Origin: Nectonema munidae
Taxonomy: Eukaryota > Nematomorpha > Nectonematoida > Nectonematidae
NCBI GenBank assembly: GCA_030549495.1
Contig: JAUIRK010000164.1
Span: forward strand, 1 to 64,000
Direction of reading: 5' to 3'
Length of the DNA stretch: 64,000 bases
The notes beneath the pieces were generated by a model, which was not told the DNA's origin, ran no database searches, and saw only the letters and a list, made by a program, of their open reading frames with translations. Positions 32,821 through 44,937 of the stretch are shown here, in pieces. Each line of letters opens with the position of its first letter. Positions within the stretch are counted from its first letter, which is position 1. The position numbers and the translations under genes are program-made.

Positions 32821-34958
32821 TAGGATTACCAGATGAAAAAAAAGGAGGACAAAAATATTTTCAACAAAAAAATCCTGACATACTAAAGTAGGCAAAATTA
32901 AAAAAAAATTTATTTTGCAGAGAAAATCAATATTTGTCTGAAGAAGATATACTTTTTAAAAGGTCTTGATTCTTCAGAAGATACCTATAAAACTGAGCAC
33001 AAGTTAACTTTTTGAAATTATAATTTATGATAAGAAGATTTCTTATAGTTTCAATTGATAAATTATTTCTCTTATCGGTCCATTGGTGCTCCATCATTGA
33101 AAAAATTCTTTCCAGATTTGAACTATGGGCTTGAATTGAAAAAACATATTGAACAATTATTGAAAGTTCGGAAAAATTTTCTTGTATTTGATGTTTCTTG
33201 AAAAACTTTAACCATTTTTCATTAGTTGATAAAGACAAAAACTCCGGCTTTTTTATTTCTTCATTCGAAAATTTGGTTAATAATACATATTCGTCAAATA
33301 GCTTGGCATCATCAACTTTGATGTTGTTTTGGTTCAAAAATTTTAACGATTTTGAAATATCTTCCCATAGTGTTTTTCTTAAGTCATCCATCGAAAAACT
33401 GCAAACTTCTTGAGCGAAGACAGCCATGACTCCAAGTAAGAAACGCCTTCAGCATAAAATTTTTAACATCCTTTTGAAATTTATTATATGAAGTTTCGTA
33501 GCCCTCTTAAGCTTTTTTTCCACCAAAACTTTAAGTTCTGAAGGTAAAAAGTTTTCATTTAAACGTTTCTCCAAAGATTCTAAAACTGCAGTGAAAATTT
33601 CATAGTTGTCAACAACAGTATTAGTAGATTTTTCTATTTTAGCAATGGAAGTATGAAATAAGTATGCTAAAGAACAAACCAGTTTCAAATAAATTTCGCT
33701 GAAAGGATGCTCAAAAAAATTGTTTAAAGCAGTGGGAGCATTGTTTTGAGATTGAAAATAAGACTTCAAAGCTTCAAACAAATCCAAAATTCTTTCAATA
33801 GCTGGAAACAAAGAAAGCCATCTTGTTTTACTGAGGGAGAGAATGTTTTTGAACTTCAAGTTTACAAATGAACAAAAATTTTTTAGGTTTTCAGTTCTTA
33901 CAGTGTATGTATGAAAGTAATAAAACAACTTTGTTACAACTAATTCAATATCAATTTCTAGGGTATCTATAGCTTTATGAATAGCATTGTTTAAAATATG
34001 CGCTGGGCATCCCAAAGAAACTTGATTAAAATTACTAAGATATCTTGGTAACTTAAAAAAACATTATTTTGGCCTTTATTATCTTTTCCTCGGAACATTG
34101 TATTGCAGTTATCGGCAGTAAAAGAAATACATTTTCTAACCGAATTTTTCTAGTGTATCAACAATATAATTGAATAATGTTTCAGCCTTTTCATTTGGAA
34201 AATTTTGTATTTCAATTACTTTTGATACAATACCTTCTCCTTTCCAGTCAAAGTATTGAACAACGAATGGAACAACTTTTAAAGAATAATGATTGCTGAT
34301 ATCGACAGATATTCCATAAAACAATATTTCTTCTCTCATTATAGCATTCAAACTAACTTTTAAAATATGAGGAGCAAAAACTTTGTTAATGGTGGCAGAT
34401 GTTTTTGTTCTAGAGCAGGCTATACTTTTAGCCGTCTCGGAATCTGTAAAAAGATGCTTTATCAATAAAGAAGTGCATTCCATATTTCTAAAGCTACTTC
34501 CATGTTTAACACAATGATAAACCAAAGCTCCTTCAGCCGCGCATCTTAAATTTTGTATTTTATTATTTTTATCAATATAATCTGTCATTTTGATTTGAGT
34601 ACTTGAACTTTGTAATGCGCTTTGGTGTTCAACTGTGTTGACGTGCTTTTCTATGTCACCAGCCCCCTTGTTGCTGATTGAAATAAATGTTGAGTTTTGA
34701 CACAATAAACATTCTACTTCACTTTTATTTTTTCCTTCTTTCAAAAATCCGTACTTTTTTGCAAGACTTTGATTAAAAATACACTTTCTTTTGGGCATCA
34801 GAAACTTGTTAAAAAAGAAGAATATACGACATTTTATTTTCAGATTGGAACAAATTGAAAAAATTAAATATCCGGACATTTTAAAGATCAAAAAATAACC
34901 GGACAGAATTATTTTTTTCTCGAAAAAATCTGGCTTTTCCGGACGTCTGGTCACCCTA
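32821..34958 (-). mobile_element. hAT transposon with ends and 8-bp target duplication
   Basis: The right end on the minus strand reads TAGGGTGACCAGACGTCCGG, and the left end is the diverged TAGGATTACCAGATG. Both ends have nearby GGACA/TCCGG blocks. Flanks are TGGTATCT (32813-32820) and AGGTATCT (34960-34967), an 8-bp duplication with one change. The element is 2.1 kb and carries one transposase gene in several frames. Confidence 0.85.
32927..34798 (-). pseudogene. hAT transposase, BED-type finger to dimerisation domain, broken
   Basis: From the ATG at 34798 (MPKRKCIFNQ) the first piece (to 34136) has a C2H2 BED-like finger, CLLCQNSTF...HVNTVEH, and the first catalytic Asp in YGISVDISNHYSL. 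Between the pieces, another frame gives SFTADNCNTMFRGKD, carrying the second Asp. The middle piece (33449-34015) has WDAQ/GCPAHILNNAIHKAI and SKTRWLSLFPAIERI, the hAT insertion domain. The last piece (32927-33427) ends with IQAHSSNLERIFSMMEHQWT, the hAT-C motif with the catalytic Glu region. All parts of a hAT transposase are present in order, with at least three frame breaks. The nearest relative in the window is the remnant at 18560-19012. Confidence 0.85.
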
Positions 34959-34967
34959 TAGGTATCT

Positions 34968-35311
34968 AGTACTTATAAAATTTGTTTAAAATCTAGAAGA
35001 TTGGCTTTTGTTTTGCTCAAAATTTAAGATCAGTTCTTGGACAATTCGTCTCTAGTTAATTAATCTGAAAAAATTCATTTCTTGACAATTCATTCAAAAA
35101 TTGTCTACAAAAAAAGAAAATTTTTAATTTTTAATTTCATATTGATTAAAATTTTATACTAGATTTTGTTGCATGGTATTTTTTGTATCCCCTCTGTATA
35201 ATAGTAATCAAGCCAAAACCACCCCTGTATGTTTCATGACCATCCATTTAAGCTAATTATTATTATACCATATTTGAGTTTACACATCACACTATATAGT
35301 TTTACATATTT
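34968..35311. other. AT-rich intergenic stretch
   Basis: No gene, RNA or repeat seen. Confidence 0.4.
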
Positions 35312-35375
35312 CATTGGTTCTAGGGGTGAAGCTTTAAATTTGTAAACAGAAGATCGTGGGTTTAAACCTTATTTC
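35312..35375 (+). repeat. tRNA-like SINE head (weak)
   Basis: TGGTTCTAGGGGTGAAGC fits the A-box consensus, and GTGGGTTTAAACC 40 bases later fits a mutated B box. The body is not similar to the SINE at 21178. Confidence 0.3.
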
Positions 35376-36764
35376 TATCAAAACTATACTTTTCAAATTT
35401 GATAAAACGTCATTTATAAACCATAACTCAGATTCTTTGGGGTGCTCAACATACTTTTTAAATATTTTTTGTAGGGGTGGAATCCGCTATTCAAAAACGA
35501 TTCAATTTGTTAAAAAATAAATTACAGCTAAATTCAGCGCCTTCTAAAAATATAAACAATCAAAAAACAAAAAAAATGTTCTCTTTTGATTCTTTTCTTA
35601 TATCAGTTACATACATTATCTCAAGTTTATTATTCAAACTTTTTTTCAAAGTGTTTTACAGATTTATTATACAAAAAAAAATACTAATTGTCTTTCCATT
35701 AGTCGAAGTATTACTTTTTAAAAACATAATTATTGATTAAGTCGTATTTTATCTTAAAAATATTAAGTTTTTGATTTTTTAAAAATGATTGATTAATGAC
35801 AAATTGATTGGATTTCATAAACATAATTATCTTTATGGCTTATTTTATCCTAAAATTATTTAATTTTTTTTTAAATGATTGATTAATGACAAAATGACTG
35901 AGTTTCATAAAAAATTAAGGTCATCAATCAATTCAGCGTACTTGAAAATGGTAGTTTTGACTTTTTTGTTACCAAAAGAGATTCTGAGATTTTTTGAAAA
36001 GGGGGGGGGGGGGGGGGGGAATCTGCCCCTTTGCGAAAAACTTGTATTAAATAGGCCTGCTTTAAATACGGTAATAAAAATTTTAAATAATGTTTAAATA
36101 GAATCATAAAAATATTTTTGAAAATTTATTTTTTTAGTCACATTAATATAATTTTTAATACAAGTTTGTTTGAATTTCATAACATTTTTGTAATAGCCAA
36201 ATTGTTTTTGAGGATGAGGCTTTCGACTTCTAGGCAATGGGAATATTTCTGTTACTGAAAATCCTGACGTGATACAGCAAAACGGTTATGATTTTTGAAA
36301 TCAGCGTACCCAAATTAGTCTAAATCACTTTACACATCTCCAGTAAAATTTTTTTGTTGTTTTTCAAAAACAACTTGTCATGGCATTAGAAAAATATCAA
36401 AAACTTCTGCATAGCGCTGTTTATTCTTCTACCCTAAACTTCAAATTCACTGAAATAAATGAAAAACGAGTTTGAAAGAGAGAAAGGAATAATGATAGAA
36501 TTTATGCATACGTTGAGTCAAACACAATAGTGAGCTTAAAAATTAGAAATAAGTAAAAATATTGAGCAAGCTTGGTGAAAAGGAAGATTATTGAAATGAT
36601 GTTCTTTGAATCCTCTGCTCCACGCATTCAGAAGAGGGGATTGGAACTTTGGAGAGAGAAATAAGAAAAAGAGCACGCACACAAAGTATTTATGCAAGTG
36701 AACGAGAACGGGCACGTGAGAGAGTGGTGGCCATAGCTTCAGTCAGCAGCATCCTCATCATGAT
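35376..36764. other. Intergenic with a ~91-95-bp tandem pair and a G run
   Basis: AAATGATTGATTAATGACAA starts at 35783 and 35874, with similar upstream parts (CATAATTAT...TATTTTATC), so a 91-bp unit is doubled at about 35735-35916. A run of 19 G lies at 36001-36019. From about 36590 G+C rises towards the Sgf11-like exon. No gene seen. Confidence 0.5.
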
Positions 36765-37012
36765 CTACCTGTCATTGATGATGGTGTTGTTGTAGTCGAT
36801 TTCTTTTTGGCACATCTTGATTTTTTTGGAAGCAGCTCTGAAGCTGGTTCGGCCCAAGCGCATGCACTTCTCAAGATGCGGGGCGAAGCGAGTGGCCGCG
36901 ACACATCGGCGACAATGCGGACACTCGCACTCGCTGAATTCCTTGCCCAGCGTTGCTGGAATGGAGGACAAGCCTGAGGAATTCTCGTTGACCATCTCCA
37001 TGCCTTCAGCAA
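36765..37012 (-). CDS. Sgf11: Sgf11/ATXN7L3-like protein, zinc-finger exon
   Basis: The minus-strand frame reads [20 protein letters not shown], then EKCMRLGRTSFRAASKKI. This is the zinc finger of the SAGA deubiquitinase-module subunit Sgf11 (Drosophila [20 protein letters not shown]; human ATXN7L3 [20 protein letters not shown]), which binds the nucleosome acidic patch and activates the ubiquitin protease on H2B. The zinc ligands CxxC...H...C are all present. An in-frame TAA lies just upstream of the exon. I place its start after a TCTTCGTATTTAAG acceptor near 37012, so it must be spliced to an earlier exon. The frame stops at TAG (36765), leaving a short basic tail and no SCA7 domain, as in fly and yeast Sgf11. 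The exon is more G+C-rich than its surroundings. Confidence 0.7.
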
Positions 37013-38907
37013 TGTCGCCTTAAATACGAAGAGGTGCCCGTTGATCCATTTTAGTTCACGCAAAGCAGGCGATTTAGACTAATCCCTATTCATTTCCATT
37101 GAAAATTCTTCTGCGTTACTCCCTACGTCTACAGGATCCATTAACGAGGGCATTAAGTGCCAAGGTAAGCTAATGATGATATTTTTACCGTTTTAAACCT
37201 GGGCGCCTAGCAGATCATTTTCATTTTTAGGGACAGGATTCAGAGTTGGAATCCAATAAAATTTAGGAGTTGAAGTCAGAGTCGGTTTTTTAAGTATTTG
37301 AAATAAAGAAAACAAATGGTTTAATTTTGTAAGAAAATGAGGTTCGCCTTCTTCAGTCGAAGTCGGAATCTAACGATTCTTAATTGCCTTATGTGTAAAG
37401 TTAAATCGAGTTGAATAAAATTCAAAGTCAATTTGGAATAGGTTTTTAAATGTAACTTATTTATATACTCCTAAAAATAAAAAAAAAAGGGGAATCGAAA
37501 GGTACAAATGAACTTTTTGCATGCGATTCCGTTATTCAAAAAACAGGATTCCCAATTAATCGCCCCATCGCTACCAACAACCGATTGCAGTTAATAAGCG
37601 TGGTTGAAGACTGCAGAATGAGTGTTGTGAGCAGGGGCTGGAAAAGTATCATCGATCTCAGACTCCTAAAAATGAAATGTTTAGATATCATTTTGGTCGT
37701 TTGTCTTTCAATTCTTTTTTCAAAAAAGAATCCAATGAGAATAGCGCTTTTTAGCTCCAGTTTAAAATTTTTCAAAGCGTCTCGGAATACAAATAAGGAG
37801 CGCAGTCAAAGTTTCAGGGGTGTTCGAAGATGGATTCTACCTTCTGAAGGGAGAAATGGGGTGTTTTAGGAGGCGACTCTGAAACCCTGTTAAAAAAGAA
37901 GCACATCGCAAATATAAACAAGAAGGCATCAACGTATGGATTAACACACACGCATACACTGCTTAAGATTATTAGGGGCGAAAAAAGAAGTTAATTTGAA
38001 GGCTTCGTTTTATTTTTTAAAACTGTAAATAAGTTTGGGCTTACTGTTTCAATTTTGGTTTCGCGAACATATTTGACGTAAAGATACATTAAAAATTTCT
38101 CGCCATCTGGTCAAAGGTTGGAAAGTGGTGTTGTAGAAGTGCCTTTGATGTACTACAGTCTGGCATAGTTATTATAAAAATTAATTACGTTTACATCATG
38201 CATGTGATTAAAAACATGTAAAATAAAAACATGAATTAATACAGGTAGTGCTATTTCTAAAGACGAAGGACTGTCAGAAACTTGCATGATACAAGTATAC
38301 AGGTATTTGCGTGCTATGACAACTCATACGCGAACAAATGGCATCTAGGACAACTCATACCACATTTCAACTTTTCCTCAAAAGGCCTAAATAGGAAATA
38401 CAAAATGACAAAAGTACAAAAGAAATAGGAATACTAAATAACTACCTATTCGATACGAATATAAATGACTCAATCCCTGTCAAATGGAACATTGTTCACA
38501 CATTCTATCATGCTGTATCTCCTATTTACAATTGAAGCAGCCTAAAATGAAAGGATCATTGAATTGAAAATTAGGACGAAATTTTACAGTGGGATGCCAT
38601 TACTGACACCAAATATTTTTTATCCAGGATTGGCAATCTCTAGTCGTTGCTCCTCAAAACAGTGGTGATTTGGAATGAGAGTTGTTTTCTCTTAGAACGA
38701 CTGTTTGCCAGAACTAACGAGATTGTTCTTCCCGCCGCAAAAACACTCAATGAAAAGTGGTATGAGTTGTTGGAGATGCGATAGGCTTCAAAAAGAGAAG
38801 AAGCATGCGTGGTATGCAGTGCGAGAAGATGATTGAGTGAATCAGAAGAAGATACTGTTTGGAGAGAAGTGCTGACTTTTGAAGGTGGGGAGCGGTAGAC
38901 TGAGGCT
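37013..38907 (-). other. Probable intron(s) of the Sgf11-like gene
   Basis: Between the two recognised exons. Human ATXN7L3 has about 35 residues (after HRAVK) between the matching parts, so one small exon may be hidden here; I could not identify it. No other gene seen. Confidence 0.4.
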
Positions 38908-39048
38908 GACAGCGCGATGGACGTTGAAGCAGATCTTCAGAACAAACATGTCCACGCAGTCCCAAAACGCGTAGAAGAAGGCGTCCAGGTTTTTTTCCTC
39001 GTCCAGGCAAAGGTTTTGTGGAATCACGTAGGTTATGGAGGGCGCCAT
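38908..39048 (-). CDS. Sgf11: Sgf11/ATXN7L3-like protein, N-terminal exon
   Basis: From an ATG at 39048 the minus strand reads MAPSITYVIPQNLCLDEEKN, then LDAFFYAFWDCVDMFVLKIC and FNVHRAV. The end matches the N-terminal helix of ATXN7L3 (human ...DLVEDSCLGFCFEVHRAVK), the helix that in yeast Sgf11 packs into the deubiquitinase module. An in-frame TGA precedes the ATG. The exon probably ends within or just after the HRAV codons; the GTCAGC there is a weak donor, so the exact border is uncertain. It lies on the same strand and upstream of the zinc-finger exon, as the homology requires. Confidence 0.6.
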
Positions 39049-40459
39049 TCAAATGCGGCAAAAGGCAGATGCAGCGCCTCTTTGGCTTTCAGGAAAGGAC
39101 GTTACGCAGCTACAAAAGTGCAATGGCATGTTTAAAGCCTGGCAGAGGAGAAGACCTCAAAGCCCTACACATAGCGTATTTCCTTGGAAAGGGGGCCCGG
39201 TGCTTATTACTTTAGACCTCAGGACCGCCTATTATTATTATTTTACTATTCCCCACTAGTTTCTTTCAATGTCATAATTTTTGAAACAAAATTAAAAAAA
39301 AAACTTCCCATAGATTCCAGGGAATCTCAGGAAATCAAAAAAGGCAAAAATTCAGTAACACAACTCATCATCATCTCGAACATTTTTAATAAGCATAAAG
39401 TATACAAAGATCGCGTTAAAATTTTGACTTGAGGAAATTGAAACGCATTGTGTTTTGAATTGGTCAGACCTCCAGAAGCTAGAGATACCACGAGCTTTTT
39501 CAAGACACACTTTTTCTCGAATGACTTTCTTTCGCCAAGTGAGCTCTTTGAGAACCATAATTTTGAAGACTAATGGCCTGCTTCCCTTCTCAGTGGAATT
39601 TAAGCAGATGGTTTTCATTTCTTGGGAAATTTGAAGTGTTTCCGCTAAACGCGCTCAAAATCCTTCTTTTGATAACGGCTACCCCCCAAAAAATATTCAG
39701 CTCAACGCCATATCTGAATTGGAGTACACGAATATTTTTAGATACCAGAAAAACCAGTTTTCGTATAAAGGAAGGCGTAAATGGTGTTAGTAAGTATTTC
39801 GCTTTTCATCCAAGCTCCAAATCTGACTCATGAGAAATATGCAAGTAAATATAGAAATTATCTACGTTTAACAAATTTTTAGGGCCACATATAGCAACGA
39901 TATCGAGGAAATTTAGCCAACACCCAAAGACAATTTTTAGTGGAAGCATTGGACATTGGTCCTCAAGGGGGTTTTAATTATAAAAAAAATTATCCTAAAT
40001 ATTTCATCATATCGCTCTATCCATGGATCAATATTTGAACAAAAAAAGCCCATGAGAATTAATGAAAATGTATCATGAAACACTGTTTTTCATTCTATTT
40101 TCAATTTGGGATACTTCATGATAGGAGCATAACAAGCCTTCTTTTAAGACAAGCCACTCTTTTTCTAGCATCAGCATTCTTACGCCTTTCTTTACAGGCA
40201 AGGACTTTTTCGAGAAGAGAAGAAGAGTGATTGACAGCATCAAAATCCATCTCCATCAGATTCGGTGACAACTTTTAAAGGGTTTCTGTCATTTCTGACT
40301 AGCTTGAGCACACTTGCCGCTTTGAAAGGTACAGTGCTGATTTATTCACATTCTTAATCGTAGCTTTACTATTATATAAAACTAAGAAATGAATTAGAAG
40401 TGAACAAATCCATTGGAAACAAGGTTGTTGACTTACAAACTCATATGCTAAATGTACCG
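39049..40459. other. Intergenic, upstream side of the Sgf11-like gene
   Basis: Mixed base composition, somewhat richer in G+C than average. The promoter and any 5' exon of the Sgf11-like gene should lie here, but no motif could be supported. No other gene seen. Confidence 0.4.
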
Positions 40460-40600
40460 TGGAGTGTTTTCACCAAGAAGGTACAATTGCGCCGCTTGTA
40501 TCGAACTATGAGGAAAGTAGGCTGGATGCGGAATCGAACCCAAGACCTTGAGTTATCGAAACCCAGTATCCAACCTACCCTAGAGGAAATTTTTCAAAAA
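40460..40600 (-). repeat. tRNA-derived SINE copy 2
   Basis: On the minus strand it has an AAGGTCTTGGGTTCGATTCC B-box block, preceded by AGGTTGGATACTGGG. The body is shared with copy 3 (reverse strand GGAGTGTTTTCACC... and CGCCGCTTGT). Confidence 0.7.
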
Positions 40601-41239
40601 CGATTTAAAAATTACACGAATGAAAATTTTACAAAAAATATTTATAAAATTCAACCGTTTATCTAAATATAGATTTTTAATATTAATAATACATTAGGAC
40701 GCTTGAGAAACAAATAAAATTTGCAAACACAGAGAGACAGGCGCTAGGCTATTATAATATAGATAAAACCCAGTTAGATTCTTATACCAAACTTTTTCAT
40801 AAATTAAAGTTTATTGCAACAAATGCACAACTAATAAATAATTCAACAATATTTTCCACGTCCATTTGTGGGACAAATTATATTTAGAGTTGCGTTATAC
40901 TTAGGCTTGCCAGATTTTTTAATCAGCAAACCGAAACAAAAATGCTCCTGAAAAAGTCAAAGTACACAATTATTTTACTTACAAAATTAAATTTGCTCCT
41001 TATAAGCTCAATCTCAATAATATTTAAAATGATATTTTCATAAGATTTCCAGACTTCTTAAAAACGTACCGAACTATTTAGAAATTGAAGATCGTCAAGA
41101 ACACATCTGTGAAAAAAATAATTTAGCCAAGGAAGCTTTTGTTAATATTTCAAAAATTATCTCGAAAAACCCTAACAGCTATAACTTAATTCTATCCTTG
41201 AATAAGGATTCTTTTAGGAAGTTATGCAAAGCGAATATA
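40601..41239. other. AT-rich intergenic stretch
   Basis: No gene or clear repeat seen. It may include unrecognised 5' parts of the LINE that follows. Confidence 0.35.
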
Positions 41240-43410
41240 ATTTTCTTTGGACCCCTCTCCTTTGATATTTAAATTTTCATACTTAAGATAAAGTGTTGTA
41301 ATAATTGTACAAGTTATGGTCATTGGACTCATGATTTAAAAAAAAAAGTTGAATGCACTATCTGTTCTTCCAAGGATCACACTTTCGACATATGCAATAA
41401 GGATGAATCAAAGTGTTTAAAATGTAAAAATGATACATACTGTAAACAATTTTATAACAAAGAGTGTCCCTCATTTAACCATGTTTTAAATTTAATAAAA
41501 AACCGCGAAGTGATCATTTTTAATCGCATTTTAAATGAAGAACTAATAAAGAAAGTTAATACATAATTCACCCAATGACTTCCATCACTTATTTACAGAT
41601 AGTGATCCATTTATAAGTTCGAATTTCCTCTTCCGAGATATAATCCATTTTTTTGGACATTTCTTCTTCGTGTTTTGGAAACCTCTGTGAATCTTTACAT
41701 CTTTACAACTTTAACATTAGCTTAAATATCCACTCCCTGAAATTCAAGTTCGATGGATTTTGAATTTTTTTCCATGTTGAATTCCATGAACAATACTCCT
41801 ATTCATATAATATGCTTACAAGAGACATGCATTAGAGAAATGGGAGGAAACTCTTTCGAAATTCCAGAATGCAATTTTATTTTTCTACCTGCTCTGCTAG
41901 GCTCAGTTCCCATGAGAACGCTTCGCGTTTTATATACATCAATCCATCAATAGCTTCTTTTTTTTGAAGTTTTTTCCATTAAAATTGAAATACCAAGCAC
42001 TAAGTATCTGTTTATTAATAATATATACAGAAGACCTACCTCTAGTTTCAATGAGAATAATTCTTTTCTTGTTGAGTTTGAATCCTTTCTGTCGTCAAAC
42101 TATAGCTTTGATCTTAATTTCAGTGTTTTTCTCGGAGATTTCAATTTTGATTCTTTTTAAATTGACAAATACAGCCACATTCAAGAAATTATCAATGTCT
42201 TTTCTTTACATAATTGTATCCCCTTGATTACTACGCCTACTCGACGACCATCAAGCGAAACCATTTTGGGTAATTTTTTTGTTCGTAATAATGCATTCGA
42301 AACCAAAGCATTTAATATACTCAGTTGTATATCTGATCATTTGCCTATTTTGGTTTCTCCGAAAATTTCCCCTTCTACTGTCTAAAGTTTTTGTAAAAAA
42401 AAGTTTAACAAGCAATTGTTTATTAGGAATGTTGAAAATTTCGATTGGTCTAGTAATCTTCTGGCTTTGTCTAGCAAACCTGATGCATACTTTAGCATGG
42501 TGAACAGCATATTTTTTTATTTTGTCAAATCTAGTACTGAATATCTAACTGTGAAGAAAAAATCTAGTTTGTATTTCAAAGTATCGCATAAACCTTGGAT
42601 AAGCAGAAATGTTTTACGTTTGATTAAGGAAAGAAATGTTTTACACAGAAAACTCAAAAACGCTATTGTGACACCTTACACACTAAATTTGTTTTCCTTA
42701 GAAACAAAATAAGATCCACATGTAAGGAAATTAAGAAAAAAATTTTCATAACTCAAATGTTATCAAAAAATATGTTTTACCCTTGAAAAATGATACTATA
42801 ATTGTGACAATTAATGATGAATTTTTCAATGATAATTTAGCTATTTCAACTCCATTCAACTCCAAATTTGCTAATAATTCAGTTCTAATAATATAATCAG
42901 TCTATTCTTTCTAAAAAATCTCAAACAGTTCAAGTCTATCCTGCCTCACAAAACAAAAGTTCTATTATACAATAGCTTCTTTCTGCCACACTTAAGCTAT
43001 TGTATTACACTTTGGGGACATCAAAATCGTCCTATTTTGGAGAAAAATCAGAAAAAATTTTAAGGTACATACATTATGTCAACTATTTGTGCCCCACCAG
43101 CCCTCTTTTCCACAATCCCAAATTACTTAAGTGTAAAGACCTTTATTGGTTTCACCTCTCTCTTTTTGTATATAAAATTATCAATGGGTTCTGTTCAAAA
43201 AAATCAAAAAAAGTTCAAAACAGTCAGTACGCTTCAAAGTTCCAAAGTTATACAATTATTTTGTCCATAATTTTTTTGTTTGGAACATACAGAATAAGTT
43301 CTTTTAAAAATATTATTAAAGCTCAACTTATTAAAAGCTACCCTATATGTTGTTCAGTGAAAAACTGTTTTTTTGTAATCTATATTCTATATGACTTATG
43401 TATCATTTGC
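41240..43410 (+). pseudogene. CR1/Jockey-like LINE remnant with most of the reverse transcriptase deleted
   Basis: The order is that of a LINE. A gag-like end of ORF1 has cysteine/histidine knuckles (CCNNCTSYGHWTHD, CTICSSKDHTFDIC, CLKCKNDTYC; 41290-41450). The start of an AP endonuclease follows (PIHIICLQETCIREMGGNSF at about 41810). Then comes the end of the endonuclease region (ISDHLP near 42330) and the linker KPWISRNVLRLIKERNVLHR near 42600. After an abrupt jump comes the far C-terminus (LPHLSYCITLWGHQNRPILE near 43000, LFHNPKLLKCKDLYWFHLSL). The reverse-transcriptase core is missing and the frame is broken many times. The C-terminal part resembles the fragment at 15864-16724. Confidence 0.75.
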
Positions 43411-44799
43411 TTATAATGTTTGCAAAAGCAATCTTTCTTCTCTTATTACCCTTGCATAATACCAAACAATCTCTTGTATACATATTTTCTATTTACATGT
43501 CTATTTTCATTTTTTTGTTTTTATTTGCCTATATGCATATATTTCATGGAATTCTAGCTAACATTATAATCCATATTTTTTTTGAACAACGCCGCCAACT
43601 ATTTCCTCAATTTCTTTTTTGTATTTTATAAGTTTTTTGTGGGTCATTTCATAATAGCGGCTTTTGGCATTTTTGAAATTTCCAGCACATATATAATGAA
43701 TTCTTCATGTCTTTTTTTCTATTCGTCTCCAAAATATGAACTTTTAATGTATGTAAACTTCTTCTTCTTCTACAAAATTAATTAAATTGAAAATTACCTC
43801 GAAAGTAAAAGATGCGTTTTTATACCAAAAAAAGAGGCAATTAATGATATTCGGAGTTAAAACTCATTTTTTGGAACTATAAGATTGGTGAACGAAAACA
43901 GGATTCTTCTGAATCGGAAATATTTCGTTAAAACATGTTCATATGGCAACCCCAGTTTTAGTACTAAAAACTAAGAGATATTGAATATAAACTTCAAGCT
44001 TAGGTCATGTGTTTCCACATGTTATAAGATAATTAGGTTGAAATATAATGAGGGTCCTTTTGTTAATCAATTATAGGCTAGACTCATACATAAAGTTTGA
44101 GTTGAAAATAGTTTCTCTACTAAGAAGTAAAAGTTCTATGAAAATTGAGAATTTGTGTTTTAAAAAATAATCAATATTTGAAATATTAAACATTGATTTT
44201 ATGAGTTCAAATGAATCAATTCAAGTAATTATTTGATGAATAAGACATAGTTACAAATAAAAATTTCTCATCATTAAATGCAATGACAAAATATTTAAAA
44301 ACAATTTAAAGGGGTAATTTGAAAACAAAGGTACAGCCGATAAAAATACATGTAGAAAAAAGTTTTTTAAAAAAGGGATATTTTAATTTTCGCATATGTT
44401 TCATAAGGATTAGAAGATCGCTGATACTACAAAGAACACACCCTTAAATAAACGTATAAAATGAAAACACAAGACAAAAACTCAAAAAAGTTGTATCAAT
44501 CGATAGACATCAGGCGCGTAGGTACGACACAAAGCAATACCAGCATAACTTTTTTTTATTTCTTTTATATTAATTTGAGAAGCATTGACTGACGGAGGAG
44601 AATCTGCAACCCCTATCATAAATACGCGCCTCTAACAAATTCTTAATAGTGTACAATGACACCTATGACCAAAGAAGAAGATGAATTACATGTGTAGCTT
44701 CGTTCGTGCACGCAAATAAATTTGGTAAAAAAATATATATTAAAAAAGTATTTAAAAAAACATTTCTAAAAAATGTTGAATAAAAGTAACGGGTTATTT
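43411..44799. other. AT-rich intergenic, with one possible short MITE
   Basis: CAGGCGCGTA near 44512 and its near inverted copy TACGCGCCTC near 44624 bound ~120 bases and could be the ends of a short MITE; no target duplication was found. No gene seen. Confidence 0.35.
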
Positions 44800-44937
44800 G
44801 GAGTGTTTTCATCCACAAGGGGCATTATCACCGCTTGTGTGAGGCTATCGACAAACAAGACGTGAAGTAGGATCGAACCCAAGACCTTCTGGTATCAAGA
44901 ACAATTATCTAGCCAACCTTACAGAGGCCTCCAATCG
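44800..44937 (-). repeat. tRNA-derived SINE copy 3
   Basis: On the minus strand: TAAGGTTGGCTAGATAATTG (A-box-like), AAGGTCTTGGGTTCGATCCT (B box), then a body with GATAGCCTCACACAAGCGG and GGATGAAAACACTCC shared with copy 2. Confidence 0.75.

Noticed and set aside
38917-39259. Plus-strand open frames near 39 kb
   Set aside because: No homology recognised; they lie antisense to the Sgf11-like first exon and in non-coding flank.
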